This document shows, piece by piece, positions 1 to 9,105 of a DNA stretch of 64,000 nt (position 1 is its first letter; every line of letters starts with the position of its first letter). Below the pieces are notes generated by a model. That model saw nothing but the letters and a program-made list of their open reading frames with translations, did no database searches and was not told where the DNA came from. The translations under genes were made by a program, and so were the position numbers. Origin of the DNA: Candidatus Mycobacterium wuenschmannii (GTDB taxonomy: Bacteria > Actinomycetota > Actinomycetes > Mycobacteriales > Mycobacteriaceae); contig NZ_CP126981.1 in assembly GCF_030252325.1 (NCBI RefSeq), positions 744,001-808,000 of the forward strand. Reading direction: 5' to 3'.

Positions 1-653
1 CGCGGATGGGAATCACGCTGCCACTGCCACTTCACCCGGACATCGCCGGCCGCCAGATCCCGGCTCGGGGTCACGACGACGGCACCGTCGATGGTCTCAC
101 CGGCGCGAAACACCAGTCGGGGCAACTCGATGTCGAGTCTGGACGCCGCACTGCCGGTGACCTGTTCGATCCCGCCGAGGTCGGCCGGGGCATCGCCGAC
201 GTCGGTGACAACCGTGAACTCGGCCGACTCTTCGACGTCGATACCACGGCGTTGCACAACCAGCCGGCACGACCAGCCGGCGATGCGGGACGACGAAGGC
301 GGTGCCCACGACGGAATCCGGAACGTGGCCGATCCCTCGGTGAATTCAGATGTCGGAGTGGGCAATTCGGCGACAAAGACACCGATCCATTCTTTGGTGT
401 TGCGGTCGGTCCCGTAGGTCGTGCCGACGTCCTGGGTCAACCACATCGCGCCGGTCGCCTCGGTCGCGGCCGCATCGGCATGGCCGGCCCAGCGATAGCG
501 GAAGAAGTTCTGGTAGCCCAATTCGATGCGCGCCGAACTCACGTCGCTGATCGGCTTGGCTGTGCTGACCCGCACGTCGACGGACTGACCGGGGGACACC
601 ACCGACGGTGTCACGGTGACCTGCGCCCGGGCAGGCCGGAGAAAACGGCGCAC
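1..653 (-). CDS. Hypothetical beta-sandwich (arrestin/Spo0M-like) protein, 3' end cut by window
   Basis: An open frame on the minus strand runs from a GTG at 653-651 off the window edge (about 217 codons). The GTG shares one base with the TAG stop of the upstream gene, which suggests translational coupling. The protein starts VRRFLRPARAQVTVTPSVV and continues with alternating hydrophobic strands, a GQSVDVRVS segment and a second similar unit (LVFRAGETIDGAVVV). This two-unit pattern is typical of arrestin-like or Spo0M-like sandwiches, but that assignment is inference. No signal peptide or membrane segment is visible. The visible frame has no internal stop and good mycobacterial codon use; shorter ORFs in other frames here are shadows. 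Confidence 0.6.
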   Translation of the reverse strand, partial: MRRFLRPARAQVTVTPSVVSPGQSVDVRVSTAKPISDVSSARIELGYQNFFRYRWAGHADAAATEATGAMWLTQDVGTTYGTDRNTKEWIGVFVAELPTPTSEFTEGSATFRIPSWAPPSSSRIAGWSCRLVVQRRGIDVEESAEFTVVTDVGDAPADLGGIEQVTGSAASRLDIELPRLVFRAGETIDGAVVVTPSRDLAAGDVRVKWQWQRDSHP

Positions 654-1018
654 TATTTCTGTCGACTGGCCGCGTACTCTTCGGGCCGGTTCTTCTTCAT
701 CCAGGCCCGCATGGGCCAGAACAACACCCACAGCACGGGATACACCGTGACGTAGAACCCGTAGTAACACACGACGGAGAACAGGGCCCCGGCCACCCAC
801 GCCGGGTAAGTGAGAATCAGGCAGAACTGCAGGAACTGCTTGATGACGACCGGATAGCCGTCGGCCTGCGACAGGACGAATCGTGGGCTCATCGACGCCA
901 AAAGCCTTCGGACCGTTGATGTCTGCGCTTCGGCCTCGGCCTGAGCCTCGCTGACGTCCCGGCCCCGCTCCGCGCGAGTCAGCCCACGCTCCGGCGGCGG
1001 CGGTTCGCTGATACTCAT
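653..1018 (-). CDS. Small membrane protein, two transmembrane segments
   Basis: Encodes 121 residues from ATG 1018. The N-terminal half is polar and charged (PPPERGLTRAERGRD). Two closely spaced hydrophobic stretches follow (around FLQFCLILTYPAWVAGALF and YYGFYVTVYPVLWVLFW), and the tail is basic (MRAWMKKNRPEEYAASRQK). The likely topology is a hairpin with both ends cytoplasmic. A TAGCGT hexamer seven bases before the ATG fits a leaderless promoter. A GTG at 1039 with AGGA upstream is the alternative start and would add seven residues. The gene lies just downstream of the large regulator and overlaps the next gene by one base. I do not recognise a named family. Confidence 0.65.
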   Translation of the reverse strand: MSISEPPPPERGLTRAERGRDVSEAQAEAEAQTSTVRRLLASMSPRFVLSQADGYPVVIKQFLQFCLILTYPAWVAGALFSVVCYYGFYVTVYPVLWVLFWPMRAWMKKNRPEEYAASRQK

Positions 1019-1071
1019 CGGCGGAACGCTAGCCCGCACAATTGGATCCTGATTGGAGGCGGGTGTGCGCG

Positions 1072-4000
1072 CTACGTGGCCGCGGACACCGCGAGTCGAC
1101 GGGCCAATTGCTCGTCCCAGATGTGCTCACCCGTGGCGTTGGCCACCGCCTGCGCTCGCTCCAGCAGCTGCTGGGCGTGATCGACGTGACCGTGGTGATT
1201 TTCGATGTCGGCGATCAACGCCAGGAAGAACGGCGTCATCACCATGCTGCCGTCGTGGGTGTAGTCACGGAACGCCTCGAAGGCGGCGTCCCGGTCACCA
1301 CCCTCGCCGGACAGCGTCCGCGCCCACTCGCCGATCATCCGCGCGCAGGCCGCCCACTGCGGCGATCCCGCCGCCATCATCTCCTGGTAGACCTCCTCGG
1401 CCGCGGCCACGGTGCCGTCGGTGACGCCCAGGATTGCGTCGATCTCGACGCGCACCAGCTTGGCGGCCAGAATGTCGAAGTGGGCGCGCCGACTCTGCGC
1501 CAATTCCAGGGCGACCTTGCGTTGCCGATGTGCGCCCGCGCGGTCGCCGAGAAGCGCCCGGCCCAAACTCAGCCAGCAGTACACCCGGGGGTGGAAGAAC
1601 ACCAACGGGTCGGCGACCGTCTCGGGCGGGGGGAAGCGCGCCATCATGGTTCCCGCGACGGACTCCTGCGCCTCGTGTTCGCCGCGCAGGGTGTGCAGCA
1701 TGACCTGGACGAAGTGGCTCGACACGCCCACGTCGGGATCGCCGGTCGCCGCGTACTGCGCGACCAATCCGCTGGCCAGGGCCTGCGCTTCGTCGAGACG
1801 TCCACGGACGCAGAGCATGTAGCACTGCATCGCTACGGCGCCGTGGTAGTGCTTGCCGCTGGCGTGTTCGCCGATCTCGAACGCGCGCTGCACGGCCGCG
1901 GCGGCGGCCGGGCTGTTCTGCCCGTCGAGAATTGCGTGGGCACCGGCCAGATGCAACCACAGACTCGCTTGCCGTTGCAGCGGTTCGGGTTTGGGCGGCA
2001 GCTTGCGGCACACCTGCAGCGCGTGTCCCGCGAGGATCGCGATGTCGTCGTATGCCGAGCGGGCCAGGCCCCGCTGGATCGCCGTCTCGTAAATCTCCAG
2101 GGCGATCTCGAGATTGATCTCGGTGCCGGCCCGCCAGGCGTGGTCGGCGACGGAGATGACGTCCTCGTAGGCGGCGGTCGCGATGCTCGCGGCGCTGTGG
2201 GCGGCGATCGCCGCGTGCACCGCGGCCCGCTCGGAGCCGGGCACCTGCGTGAGCACCGCGTCGTGCAACAGGCCGTGCCCGAACCGGTAGCAGCCCGGCC
2301 GGTCGGCGACCTCGTCGAGCAGTCCGGTTTCGTAGGCCGGTCGCAGGCGGGCCTGTACGGTCGACACCGACAGGTCGACGACGTCGGCCAGGTCGGCGAT
2401 GTCGAACTCGGCGCCGATCACCGCGGCCGCGGCCAGCGCCCTCCTGCTGGGCCGGTCGAGGCGGCCCAGCCGCTGGCCGACCATGCCGGCGACGGCCGCC
2501 GACACGTCGTCGGTATGTCCGTCGGATGCGTCGTGCAGCCGGTCGTGCGCGACCAGGACTGAGACGAGTTCCCTGATGTACAAGGGGTTTCCGCCGGTAC
2601 GGTTCCACACCCGCTGAGACACGGCGCCCTCGGTGCCCGTACCGGCCAGCGCGTCGACGAGGGTGGCCGCGGCGGCGGGCCCGATGCCGTCGAGATGAAT
2701 CGACCGGGCGGCCTCCAGGCGGACCAGCCGCTCGAAGGTGGGCCGGTTCATCGGCCGGCCGCTGCCGAAGTAGGTCCAGTTGCCGATCACCTGGATCGGC
2801 GCGCGCCCGAGTTGCGCGCTCAGCAAGGACAGCGCATTGCCGGACGGGAAGTCGGCCAGATGCAGGTCGTCGAGGACAAGGAGCAACGGGCGGATCGCGG
2901 AGAGTTCACACAGCGCCGACACCACACCCTCGATAAGCGCGAAACCCGTTGCGGCAGCCCGGACCCCGGAGTTGATGGCATCGCGTTCGGTCCATTCGGG
3001 CACCAGCGCGTCGACCACACCGGGGGCGACCCGGCGCACCGCGTTTCGACCCGGCTGTCCGAGTTCGTCACCGAGTCGGCGCAGCAATTGGATCCACGTC
3101 CACATCAGGGGTAACCGGACACCCGGCGGGTGCGCGGCCCACGCGATGGCCATGTCGGCCTTGCGGGCATGCGTCGAAACCGCCTGTGCAAGAGCCGTTT
3201 TCCCGATTCCGCTTTCCCCGGTCAACAGGATCAGCCCGCCCGTGCCCGCGCGGGTATTGCCCAATGCAGCGGTGATGCTCTCCAGTTCTGAGTTCCGCCC
3301 GACGAACGGGATCTGGCTCTGCGGGTCGGATCCGGGTGAGACGGCGGGGGGTTCGGCCGGCGGGTTGAAATGCAGATCCGTCGCCTTGTCGCAGATCTTG
3401 CGGTAAAGGGTCTGCAGACCGTCGCCGGGAGCGGTGCCGAGCTCGCGGTCCAGCGTGGCGCGGGCGCGGTCGAACGCGCGAATCGCGTCGGAGGTGCGGC
3501 CGGCCCGGTACAACGCCACCATCAGGTGGCCCCACAGTCGCTCCTCGGTCGAGTCGGCCGCGATGGCCGCCTCGATCTCGGGAACCAAGTCGCCGCCGTC
3601 GCCGGATTGCAGCGCCGCATCGAAGCGCGCTTCGATTGCGGTGTGGCGCAACGCGATATAGCGCGTCGCGTCGGCGTGGGCGAAGTCGCGATGGGTGAAC
3701 TCCCCGAACGGGTCGCCGCGCCACGAGGTCAGCGCCGTACCGAGCTTGTCGAAGGCGGCCGCGGCAGCGCCGCGAACCAGGGCCGCCCGGCCCTCCTTGA
3801 CCAGGGTCTCGAATCGGTGCAGATCGACCGAGTCGTCGTCGAGCAGGGTGAGCTGGTAGCCGTACGCCCGGGACGCGAGCCGCAGCTTCGGCTGGGCGAC
3901 GGTGTCGGTCGACACCGGCAGGATGCGCCGCAAATTGGTGACGTAGGCCCGCAGCGATGCCAGCGCCTTGGGTGGGGGCTTGTCCTCCCAGACCGCGTCG

Positions 4001-4140
4001 ATCAGTCGGTCGACGCTGACCACCGTGCCGTGGTTGGCGAGAAGAACGGCCAGCACGCAGCGCTGTTTCGGTCCGCCGAGTGGCGCCAGTGCCCCGCCGA
4101 CGCGGGCCTCGACCGCGCCGGACAGCTGGTATTCGACCAT
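1072..4140 (-). CDS. SARP/AfsR-type transcriptional regulator with AAA ATPase and C-terminal repeat region
   Basis: About 1,022 residues. Residues 1-100 form an OmpR-like winged helix (GGPKQRCVLAVLLANHG, then RAYVTNLRRIL), and 105-255 match the bacterial transcriptional activation domain (BTAD). Together these define the Streptomyces antibiotic regulatory protein family. A STAND/AAA ATPase follows, with Walker A GESGIGKT near 310 and Walker B LLLVLDDLH near 420. The remaining ~500 residues are alpha-helical and resemble TPR repeats. Such multidomain SARPs sense a signal through the ATPase/repeat part and bind promoter DNA through the N-terminus. GTG 4149 is an alternative start three codons upstream. 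An inverted repeat lies upstream. Targets cannot be read from the sequence. Confidence 0.88.
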   Translation of the reverse strand: MVEYQLSGAVEARVGGALAPLGGPKQRCVLAVLLANHGTVVSVDRLIDAVWEDKPPPKALASLRAYVTNLRRILPVSTDTVAQPKLRLASRAYGYQLTLLDDDSVDLHRFETLVKEGRAALVRGAAAAAFDKLGTALTSWRGDPFGEFTHRDFAHADATRYIALRHTAIEARFDAALQSGDGGDLVPEIEAAIAADSTEERLWGHLMVALYRAGRTSDAIRAFDRARATLDRELGTAPGDGLQTLYRKICDKATDLHFNPPAEPPAVSPGSDPQSQIPFVGRNSELESITAALGNTRAGTGGLILLTGESGIGKTALAQAVSTHARKADMAIAWAAHPPGVRLPLMWTWIQLLRRLGDELGQPGRNAVRRVAPGVVDALVPEWTERDAINSGVRAAATGFALIEGVVSALCELSAIRPLLLVLDDLHLADFPSGNALSLLSAQLGRAPIQVIGNWTYFGSGRPMNRPTFERLVRLEAARSIHLDGIGPAAAATLVDALAGTGTEGAVSQRVWNRTGGNPLYIRELVSVLVAHDRLHDASDGHTDDVSAAVAGMVGQRLGRLDRPSRRALAAAAVIGAEFDIADLADVVDLSVSTVQARLRPAYETGLLDEVADRPGCYRFGHGLLHDAVLTQVPGSERAAVHAAIAAHSAASIATAAYEDVISVADHAWRAGTEINLEIALEIYETAIQRGLARSAYDDIAILAGHALQVCRKLPPKPEPLQRQASLWLHLAGAHAILDGQNSPAAAAAVQRAFEIGEHASGKHYHGAVAMQCYMLCVRGRLDEAQALASGLVAQYAATGDPDVGVSSHFVQVMLHTLRGEHEAQESVAGTMMARFPPPETVADPLVFFHPRVYCWLSLGRALLGDRAGAHRQRKVALELAQSRRAHFDILAAKLVRVEIDAILGVTDGTVAAAEEVYQEMMAAGSPQWAACARMIGEWARTLSGEGGDRDAAFEAFRDYTHDGSMVMTPFFLALIADIENHHGHVDHAQQLLERAQAVANATGEHIWDEQLARRLAVSAAT

Positions 4141-4164
4141 GACCCCCACCGCGAGCGAAGATGC

Positions 4165-4183
4165 TGACCGTTGCTAGCGGTCA
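4165..4183. promoter_or_regulatory. Inverted repeat upstream of the SARP gene
   Basis: TGACCG and CGGTCA are perfect arms separated by TTGCTAG. The repeat sits 25 bases upstream of the SARP start, in the 151-bp gap divergent to the lipoprotein gene. It could be an autoregulatory operator. SARPs normally prefer direct heptamer repeats, so another factor is equally possible. A TATCGT hexamer reading toward the SARP gene lies just beside it. Confidence 0.35.
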
Positions 4184-4291
4184 CACGATACATGGCCATA
4201 GGTCTGGCCGCGTGCTGGTTGGACCGCACCATCGGTATTACCTGCGAAAACTCTGTGAATTGCTGAGCGGTTGATCCATACTCAGGCCCTG

Positions 4292-4606
4292 ATGAAAACA
4301 CTCGGCTCTGCGACGCGGTGCTGCGCCGGCGTGCTGATCGGTGTCGCGGCGCTGCCACTGACCGGGTGCGGCGCGACCGTCAAGCCCGACGGGGCCGCCA
4401 GATCGGTCGTCGATGTCGTCTCGCGGCAAACCGGATTCACGCCGAATGACGTGCACTGCCCATCGGGGGTCAAGGCCACCGTCGGCGGTCAATTCGATTG
4501 CGGCTTCACCGGTCCGGAGGGGCCGTACGTCGCGCACATGCGGATCACCAAGGTCGACGGCGACAACGTCGAGTTTGACGTCAAGACCGCGCCGCGCGCG
4601 CCGTAG
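4292..4606 (+). CDS. Small lipoprotein, DUF4333-like
   Basis: 104 residues from ATG 4292; the in-frame TTG at 4271 is less likely. The signal peptide is MKTLGSATRCCAGVLIGVAA followed by lipobox LTGC, so lipidation at that Cys and anchoring on the outer face of the membrane are expected. The mature part has two further cysteines, in VHCPSG and FDCGF, about 16 residues apart and likely disulphide-bonded. It ends in short beta strands (AHMRITKVDGDNVEFDV). The size and the Cys pair fit the DUF4333 family common in mycobacteria. It is co-directional with the next gene and only 15 bases from it, so the two probably form an operon. Function unknown. Confidence 0.75.
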   Translation: MKTLGSATRCCAGVLIGVAALPLTGCGATVKPDGAARSVVDVVSRQTGFTPNDVHCPSGVKATVGGQFDCGFTGPEGPYVAHMRITKVDGDNVEFDVKTAPRAP

Positions 4607-4621
4607 CCGCTGGAGGGTACC

Positions 4622-5086
4622 GTGCACAACGCTTGGGACACAGTCGGGTTCGTTGCGTTGATCGTGCTGGGGATCGCCGCGGTCCAGGCCGTGATCTGGA
4701 TACCGATCATCGTCTGGTGGCGTCGCAAGTCGCGCGTGGCCCGGGTGAGGCTCGAGGCGGCCCTCGAGTCAGAGACGCCAGTTCGCCCGCCGGAGAAGGG
4801 GGTGTACCGGGGGGCGACCGCGCCCGGTTATCCCGTCGTCAACAACAACGGGACCATCGCGCTCAGTGCGCGGCGACTGATCTTCATCACCCTGACCGGC
4901 AAGCTGATTGACGTGCCGGTGGCGCAGATCGTCGGGGTCCGCGAAGACAAAGTGTTCAAAGCGTCTGTGCGCGGGGGCCGTTCGCACCTGATCGTGCAAC
5001 TACCGTCCGGCGAAGTCGCCTTCTACGTCGCCTCCAACGCCGACTGGATCGGCGCCCTGAACGGGCTGATCAGACAGCCGGGCTGA
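4622..5086 (+). CDS. Membrane-anchored PH-like domain protein
   Basis: 154 residues from GTG 4622, with GGAGGG five bases upstream. One N-terminal membrane segment (about residues 8-30, [21 protein letters not shown]) is followed by a basic stretch [13 protein letters not shown] soluble domain of about 100 residues contains a strand-rich PH/GRAM-like core ([28 protein letters not shown]) and a closing helix ([12 protein letters not shown]). This is the usual layout of bacterial PH proteins tethered to the membrane. Its last 17 bases overlap the convergent p55 gene. The biochemical role is unknown. Confidence 0.7.
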   Translation: MHNAWDTVGFVALIVLGIAAVQAVIWIPIIVWWRRKSRVARVRLEAALESETPVRPPEKGVYRGATAPGYPVVNNNGTIALSARRLIFITLTGKLIDVPVAQIVGVREDKVFKASVRGGRSHLIVQLPSGEVAFYVASNADWIGALNGLIRQPG

Positions 5087-6617
5087 CGGGTTCCGAACTC
5101 AGCGCCTCGGGCTCGTCGGCGTGCACACTGCGGCTGCTGATCAGTAGACCGATCAGTGCGCCGACGATGCAGATGACCACGGTCGCACCGAAGATTTCGC
5201 CGTACATTCCGGCGAACGCCTGTCGGTACAGGTCGCCCATTGCCGCCGCGCGTTCGAAGGGACTCGCGTCCTTTCCGAGCCGGGGTGTCTTGGCGGCTAG
5301 CTCGGCCGTGATTTGCGGGAGCCGGTAGAAGCCCCAAGCACTCAGCGACGCGACCCCGATGAGCATTCCCGTCATGCGCGCGACCACGACCGCGGCCGAC
5401 GCGATGCCGTGCTGCGCTGACGGCACGACCCGCAGGCTCGCGGACGTCAGCGGGCCGATCACCAGGCCCAAGCCGAGGCCCGCAACCACCAACTCCGGCA
5501 GCACGATGAGACCGTGGAACACCGCCCGGTGGTCGGCCAGATGGATGTCCCACTGCCGAACCACGACGTAGCCGGCGGCGGCAATGAGCAGACCGATGAA
5601 CGTCACCGCACGATCGCCGATCTTGGTGGCGATCAACCCACCCACGACGGCGCCGACAGGCAGTGCGGCAAGGAACCACAGCAGAACCATTGCCGCGTAG
5701 TTCTGGTCTCTCGACAACACGCCTTGAACGAAGAGCTCGACGTCCACCAGCGTCACCATCAGGGCGGCGCCGGCGCACAAGGAGGCGCCCAGCGCGGACA
5801 GGAACGTCCGGAAATGCACCCCGGTCGGGTCGATCAGCTTGGTGCGTGAAAACCGTTCCCAGACAACGAAAATGACTGCGGCTACGACAGCCCCGATGAT
5901 CAGCGGCGGACCGTTTTCGGGCAGCGCGTGCTTACCGTCGGGGCTGGGGTTGTACAGACCGATGACCGCCAGTCCGAGCGTGAGCGCCAGAAGTACACCG
6001 CCGACGATGTCAATCTTCTCCGGATCGGCGCTGCGGTCGCGGCCCGGCAGGCTGAACTGGATCATCGCCATCGACGCGAGCGCCAGTGGGATGTTGATCC
6101 AGAACACGTCCTGCCAGCGACTGGTCAGCCAGACGACGAAAATGCCGTACAGCGGACCGAGCACGCTGCCGAGTTCCTGCGCGGCACCGATGCCGCCGAG
6201 GATGCCGGCCCGGTTGCGTTGCGCCCACAGGTCTGCGCCCAGCGCGAGTGTGACCGGGAGCAGGGCGCCGCTGGCGATGCCTTGGACGACACGTCCCAGC
6301 TCCAGGGCGTCCAGATTGGTAGCCCGGGCGGTGATCACCGAACCGATGGCAAAGGCAGCGAGGCTGACTTGCAGCAGCAGCTTGCGGCCGAATCGGTCGG
6401 ATGCCCGTCCCAGCAGCGGCATCGCCGCGATGTAGCCGAGTAGGTAGTAAGTGATGATCGGGGTGATGCGCTGCAGCTGGTTGATCGGAACGCCGATGGT
6501 CCCGATGATGTCGCGCATGATCGTGACCACGACGTAGGTGTCGAGGGCGCCAAGGAGTACCGCGAGACTGCCGGCGCTGATGGCGACGCCGCGGCCCGCG
6601 CGTTGCGGTGCTGTCAC
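5070..6617 (-). CDS. MFS efflux/lipid exporter P55 (Rv1410c orthologue)
   Basis: 515 residues and about 14 membrane helices. The MFS motif A is visible as [10 protein letters not shown] near residue 70, and the helix 1 motif [13 protein letters not shown] is typical of the DHA2/14-TMS group. In M. tuberculosis P55 works with the lipoprotein LprG to move triacylglycerol and LAM-type lipids to the cell surface and also affects drug tolerance. The GTG start overlaps the lprG stop (GTGA at 6614-6617), so the pair is translationally coupled, as in other mycobacteria. The 3' end overlaps the convergent PH-like gene by 17 bp. Confidence 0.93.
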   Translation of the reverse strand: MTAPQRAGRGVAISAGSLAVLLGALDTYVVVTIMRDIIGTIGVPINQLQRITPIITYYLLGYIAAMPLLGRASDRFGRKLLLQVSLAAFAIGSVITARATNLDALELGRVVQGIASGALLPVTLALGADLWAQRNRAGILGGIGAAQELGSVLGPLYGIFVVWLTSRWQDVFWINIPLALASMAMIQFSLPGRDRSADPEKIDIVGGVLLALTLGLAVIGLYNPSPDGKHALPENGPPLIIGAVVAAVIFVVWERFSRTKLIDPTGVHFRTFLSALGASLCAGAALMVTLVDVELFVQGVLSRDQNYAAMVLLWFLAALPVGAVVGGLIATKIGDRAVTFIGLLIAAAGYVVVRQWDIHLADHRAVFHGLIVLPELVVAGLGLGLVIGPLTSASLRVVPSAQHGIASAAVVVARMTGMLIGVASLSAWGFYRLPQITAELAAKTPRLGKDASPFERAAAMGDLYRQAFAGMYGEIFGATVVICIVGALIGLLISSRSVHADEPEALSSEPVSPAV

Positions 6618-7327
6618 GGCGCGACGGGGGGCTTGGTGACCTGAACCGGGGCGTTCCAGTTCGACAGCGTCAGCTGCAGAGAGTTGCCCGGGCTCTGCTC
6701 CAGCTGGGTCTGGACCAGCTGGTGGTCACCGTTTTCCTCGATCCACACCGTCGAGGGCAGCGGTTGCGTTGCCTTCAGTCGCGGCATGATGCCGTTCACC
6801 GCGTCTGCCGAGACGGTTCCGGTGATCTTGATGGTGCTTTGCCCACCGACGTTCTCACGGCCCTCGGCCTTCGGGTTGCTCAGGTTGCTCAACACGTTGG
6901 CGAGTCCGACCTCGGGCTTGAGGATGGTCGACGGGTCATACAGGTCGGACGCCTTGCCGAAGCTATCCCACTGGCCGGGCGTCAGGGCTCCGTAAAGGAT
7001 CCCGTCGAGCACGACGAACGGCGCATCGATGTCGGAACCGCCGAAGATGATGCTCGCGTTGCCCTGCGCGGCGGTCTGCGGCGTGGTGGTCAGATCGCCC
7101 GTCAGCGACTTGACCGGCAGACCCTTGATCTTGCCGTTGACGGTCAGGGCCAGGTGCACGCTCTTGACGTTCTTGGTGCTCTGGGTGGATTCCTTGATCA
7201 AGGTGGCCGCGTCCGGCAGCGGACCGCCGGATTGCTTGGACGACGAGCAGCCGCCGATCAAGGCGGCGCCGATCGACACGGCGGCGAGAACGGCAAGGAT
7301 GCGGGATACAGGTCGGGGCGTCTGCAT
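6614..7327 (-). CDS. lprG: Lipoprotein LprG (lipid carrier)
   Basis: 237 residues, matching the 236 of the M. tuberculosis protein. The signal peptide ends in [12 protein letters not shown], with the lipidated Cys after GG. The mature domain has the LppX/LprAFG fold pattern ([25 protein letters not shown], then SLTGDLTT) and ends in the conserved [17 protein letters not shown]. This family binds triacylated lipids in a hydrophobic pocket and hands them to or from the outer membrane; the partner transporter P55 is the next gene. I chose ATG 7327 because the signal peptide begins there; the longer upstream frame is antisense to ribC. Confidence 0.94.
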   Translation of the reverse strand: MQTPRPVSRILAVLAAVSIGAALIGGCSSSKQSGGPLPDAATLIKESTQSTKNVKSVHLALTVNGKIKGLPVKSLTGDLTTTPQTAAQGNASIIFGGSDIDAPFVVLDGILYGALTPGQWDSFGKASDLYDPSTILKPEVGLANVLSNLSNPKAEGRENVGGQSTIKITGTVSADAVNGIMPRLKATQPLPSTVWIEENGDHQLVQTQLEQSPGNSLQLTLSNWNAPVQVTKPPVAP

Positions 7328-7408
7328 AACTTGCAGAGTAGCGGGTCGCGCCGACCGGGCAGAGAAGCGCAAGGTGGGCGGGACGTCGCGCGGGGGACCG
7401 CGACTCAC

Positions 7409-7420
7409 TAGCCTGAGGCG
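7409..7420 (+). promoter_or_regulatory. Probable leaderless promoter of ribC
   Basis: The -10 hexamer TAGCCT (7409-7414) lies exactly six bases before the GTG at 7421. That is the spacing of mycobacterial leaderless genes, in which transcription starts at the first base of the start codon. No Shine-Dalgarno sequence is well placed. Confidence 0.55.
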
Positions 7421-8020
7421 GTGTTCACCGGAATCGTTGAAGAGCTGGGTGAGGTCGTCGTTAAGGATGAGCTGGGGGATTCCGCCCGCTTCACCATCCA
7501 GGGTCCGGTCGTCACCGCCGACGCCGGGCATGGCGACTCGATCGCGGTCAACGGGGTGTGCCTGACCGTCGTCGAGATACTCCCGGGCGGTCAGTTCACC
7601 GCGGACGTGATGGGCGAGACGCTCAGCCGGTCCAGCCTGGGTCGCCTCGTCGCTGGTAGCCCGGTCAATCTGGAGCGGGCCGCGGCCCTGAACAGTCGCC
7701 TGGGCGGGCACATCGTGCAGGGTCACGTCGACGGCACCGGAAAAATCCTCAGTCGCACGCCCACCGACAACTGGGAAGTGGTCCGAATCGGGCTGCCCGT
7801 CGAGCTGGCCCGGTATGTCGTGGAGAAGGGATCGATCACCGTCGACGGCATCTCGCTGACGGTGTCCGCCCTCGGCGACGACTGGTTCGAGGTGTCGCTG
7901 ATCCCGACCACCCGCGAACTGACCACGCTCGGGCCGGCCGAAGCCGGGACTCAGGTGAACCTGGAAGTGGACGTCATCGCCAAATACGTGGAGCGACTAC
8001 TGCACGCGAAGTCGGTCTAG
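7421..8020 (+). CDS. ribC: Riboflavin synthase (alpha chain)
   Basis: 199 residues. It converts two 6,7-dimethyl-8-ribityllumazine molecules into riboflavin and the pyrimidinedione substrate of RibH. The two homologous lumazine-binding barrels are clear. The first starts [12 protein letters not shown] and contains NGVCLTVV; the second contains [13 protein letters not shown] and [10 protein letters not shown]. The N-terminal MFTGI is diagnostic. The gene lies divergent from lprG and about 1.2 kb upstream of ribA2-ribH, the usual mycobacterial arrangement. The symbol follows mycobacterial usage; the enzyme is called RibE in other bacteria. Confidence 0.96.
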   Translation: MFTGIVEELGEVVVKDELGDSARFTIQGPVVTADAGHGDSIAVNGVCLTVVEILPGGQFTADVMGETLSRSSLGRLVAGSPVNLERAAALNSRLGGHIVQGHVDGTGKILSRTPTDNWEVVRIGLPVELARYVVEKGSITVDGISLTVSALGDDWFEVSLIPTTRELTTLGPAEAGTQVNLEVDVIAKYVERLLHAKSV

Positions 8021-8277
8021 CGGCGAAAGACTGGGTCGTTGTCGATGTGGCGCCTGTGCGGATGGGGCAACGCCTGGGGCGGACCCTGATCGCCGGGCCC
8101 TTGCGCGCCCGGCGCGGGATCGGGGCTCGATGGTTGTCCCGGGTCGTCCGCCGCAATGATCGACGGGCTCGCGGATACCGCCGGGCCGGTGAGGACAGCG
8201 CCGACGAGCAAAGCGCCGGCGAGGCCAAGACCACAGGTCAAGGCGCGCAAGGTGCGCATCGCGGGCAACGTCGCCAT
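8017..8277 (-). CDS. Small secreted proline-rich protein
   Basis: 86 residues from ATG 8277, or 80 from ATG 8259 (MRTLRALTC). A clear export signal (LRALTCGLGLAGALLVGAVLTGPAVSA) is followed by a short acidic, proline-rich mature part (DDPGQPSSPDPAPGAQGPG) ending in [15 protein letters not shown]. The signal and its AxA-type cleavage site are the main support; the mature chain is low complexity. The stop overlaps the 3' end of ribC by four bases. Function unknown. Confidence 0.6.
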   Translation of the reverse strand: MATLPAMRTLRALTCGLGLAGALLVGAVLTGPAVSASPSIIAADDPGQPSSPDPAPGAQGPGDQGPPQALPHPHRRHIDNDPVFRR

Positions 8278-8394
8278 GAAGCCACAGTAGCGCCGAAAGC
8301 ACGCCCCGTGGCCGATATGTGTGAGTCGTGTTTGAGGTTGCACTGAATTGTCGGCAGACCGTCATCCGCGCGAAAGGTGCTGTCGAGCTTGGAA

Positions 8395-8433
8395 AAGGCA
8401 ACGCCCGCTCCGCCTGGTCGGCGAAGCGGGCGT
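8395..8433 (-). terminator. Intrinsic terminator of the Gly/Pro-rich protein gene
   Basis: ACGCCCGCT (8401-8409) pairs perfectly with AGCGGGCGT (8425-8433). CGCC and GGCG extend the stem after one mismatch, and the loop is TGGTC. On the minus strand the stem ends in GCGT and is followed by TGCCTTTTCC, a U-rich tract. It begins 16 bases after the stop codon at 8449. A canonical stem plus U-tract is uncommon in mycobacteria. Confidence 0.8.
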
Positions 8434-8448
8434 CTGGTGGGTGAATCT

Positions 8449-9000
8449 TTACAGCGGGATCCAAACTCCGAAGAAGTTGAAGCCCCACTGATTGAATTGT
8501 GGGTTCCAGAACGGGTTTTCCTGGTAGCCCCAGTAGTTGATCGGGCCGTCGCTCCACCGTCCACCCGGTGGCGGAAGCGGCCGATTCCAGGCCGGTCGAG
8601 GAGGCTCGCCGCCACCCCACGGTGCCGGCCCGTTGCCCCACGGCGCTCCGCGGAAGTACCCGCGGTGGTCGTCGCCGTGCCATGGTCCTGGCCCGCTCAT
8701 TCCATGCGGTCCGGGTCCACCAGGTCCGTGCGGTCCCGGCCCACCTGGCCCACCCGGTCCGCCCGGACCAGGCCCGCCGGGTCCGTGGCCACCGGGTCCG
8801 GGACCACCCGGTCCGCCCGGCCCGTGGCCGCCCCCGCCGCCCGGCTCCTGCGGCGCGGGTGCGTGATTGACGGCGGGGGCGCCATGGCCGCCCGGTAGTG
8901 GCCCGGGCGCGGCGCTGGCAATTCCGGTGCCCACCCCCAGTGCGGCTGCGCCAAGGGCACCGGCTATTCCTGCGCCGGCGATCAGTTGCCTCAATGTCAT
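8449..9000 (-). CDS. Secreted Gly/Pro-rich protein with collagen-like repeats
   Basis: 183 residues from ATG 9000, with GAAGGA just upstream. A Sec signal peptide (MTLRQLIAGAGIAGALGAAALG) ends at ASA-AP. Residues about 52-102 are almost entirely G, P and H (units such as GPGGPGGPG and GPHGPGGPG). The C-terminal third is aromatic and Trp/Asn-rich (NYWGYQENPFWNPQFNQWGF) and ends in FFGVWIPL. The aromatic tail resembles small mycobacterial secreted proteins of unknown function. The middle region resembles a short collagen-like spacer without strict Gly-X-Y phase. A strong intrinsic terminator follows, so the gene is monocistronic. Confidence 0.8.
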   Translation of the reverse strand: MTLRQLIAGAGIAGALGAAALGVGTGIASAAPGPLPGGHGAPAVNHAPAPQEPGGGGGHGPGGPGGPGPGGHGPGGPGPGGPGGPGGPGPHGPGGPGPHGMSGPGPWHGDDHRGYFRGAPWGNGPAPWGGGEPPRPAWNRPLPPPGGRWSDGPINYWGYQENPFWNPQFNQWGFNFFGVWIPL

Positions 9001-9105
9001 GGTCCTTCACCTACCTTCTCGGTATTCGGCGGACGTTCCCCCACGACTTGAACATTAAATAGCTAAGCTATGAATTAGCTACGCGCCGGCTCTGGAAACC
9101 TTCTG

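Noticed and set aside
1042..2562. 506-codon plus-strand ORF opposite the SARP gene
   Set aside because: It is antisense to a well-supported multidomain protein, has a repetitive Arg/Gly/Val composition typical of GC-rich shadow frames, and shows no recognisable motif.
8697..8870. PGRS-type or CRISPR-like repeat in the Gly/Pro-rich gene
   Set aside because: The repeats are short codon-level Gly/Pro runs inside a signal-peptide protein, with no spacers and no GGA-GGN PGRS pattern or PE domain.
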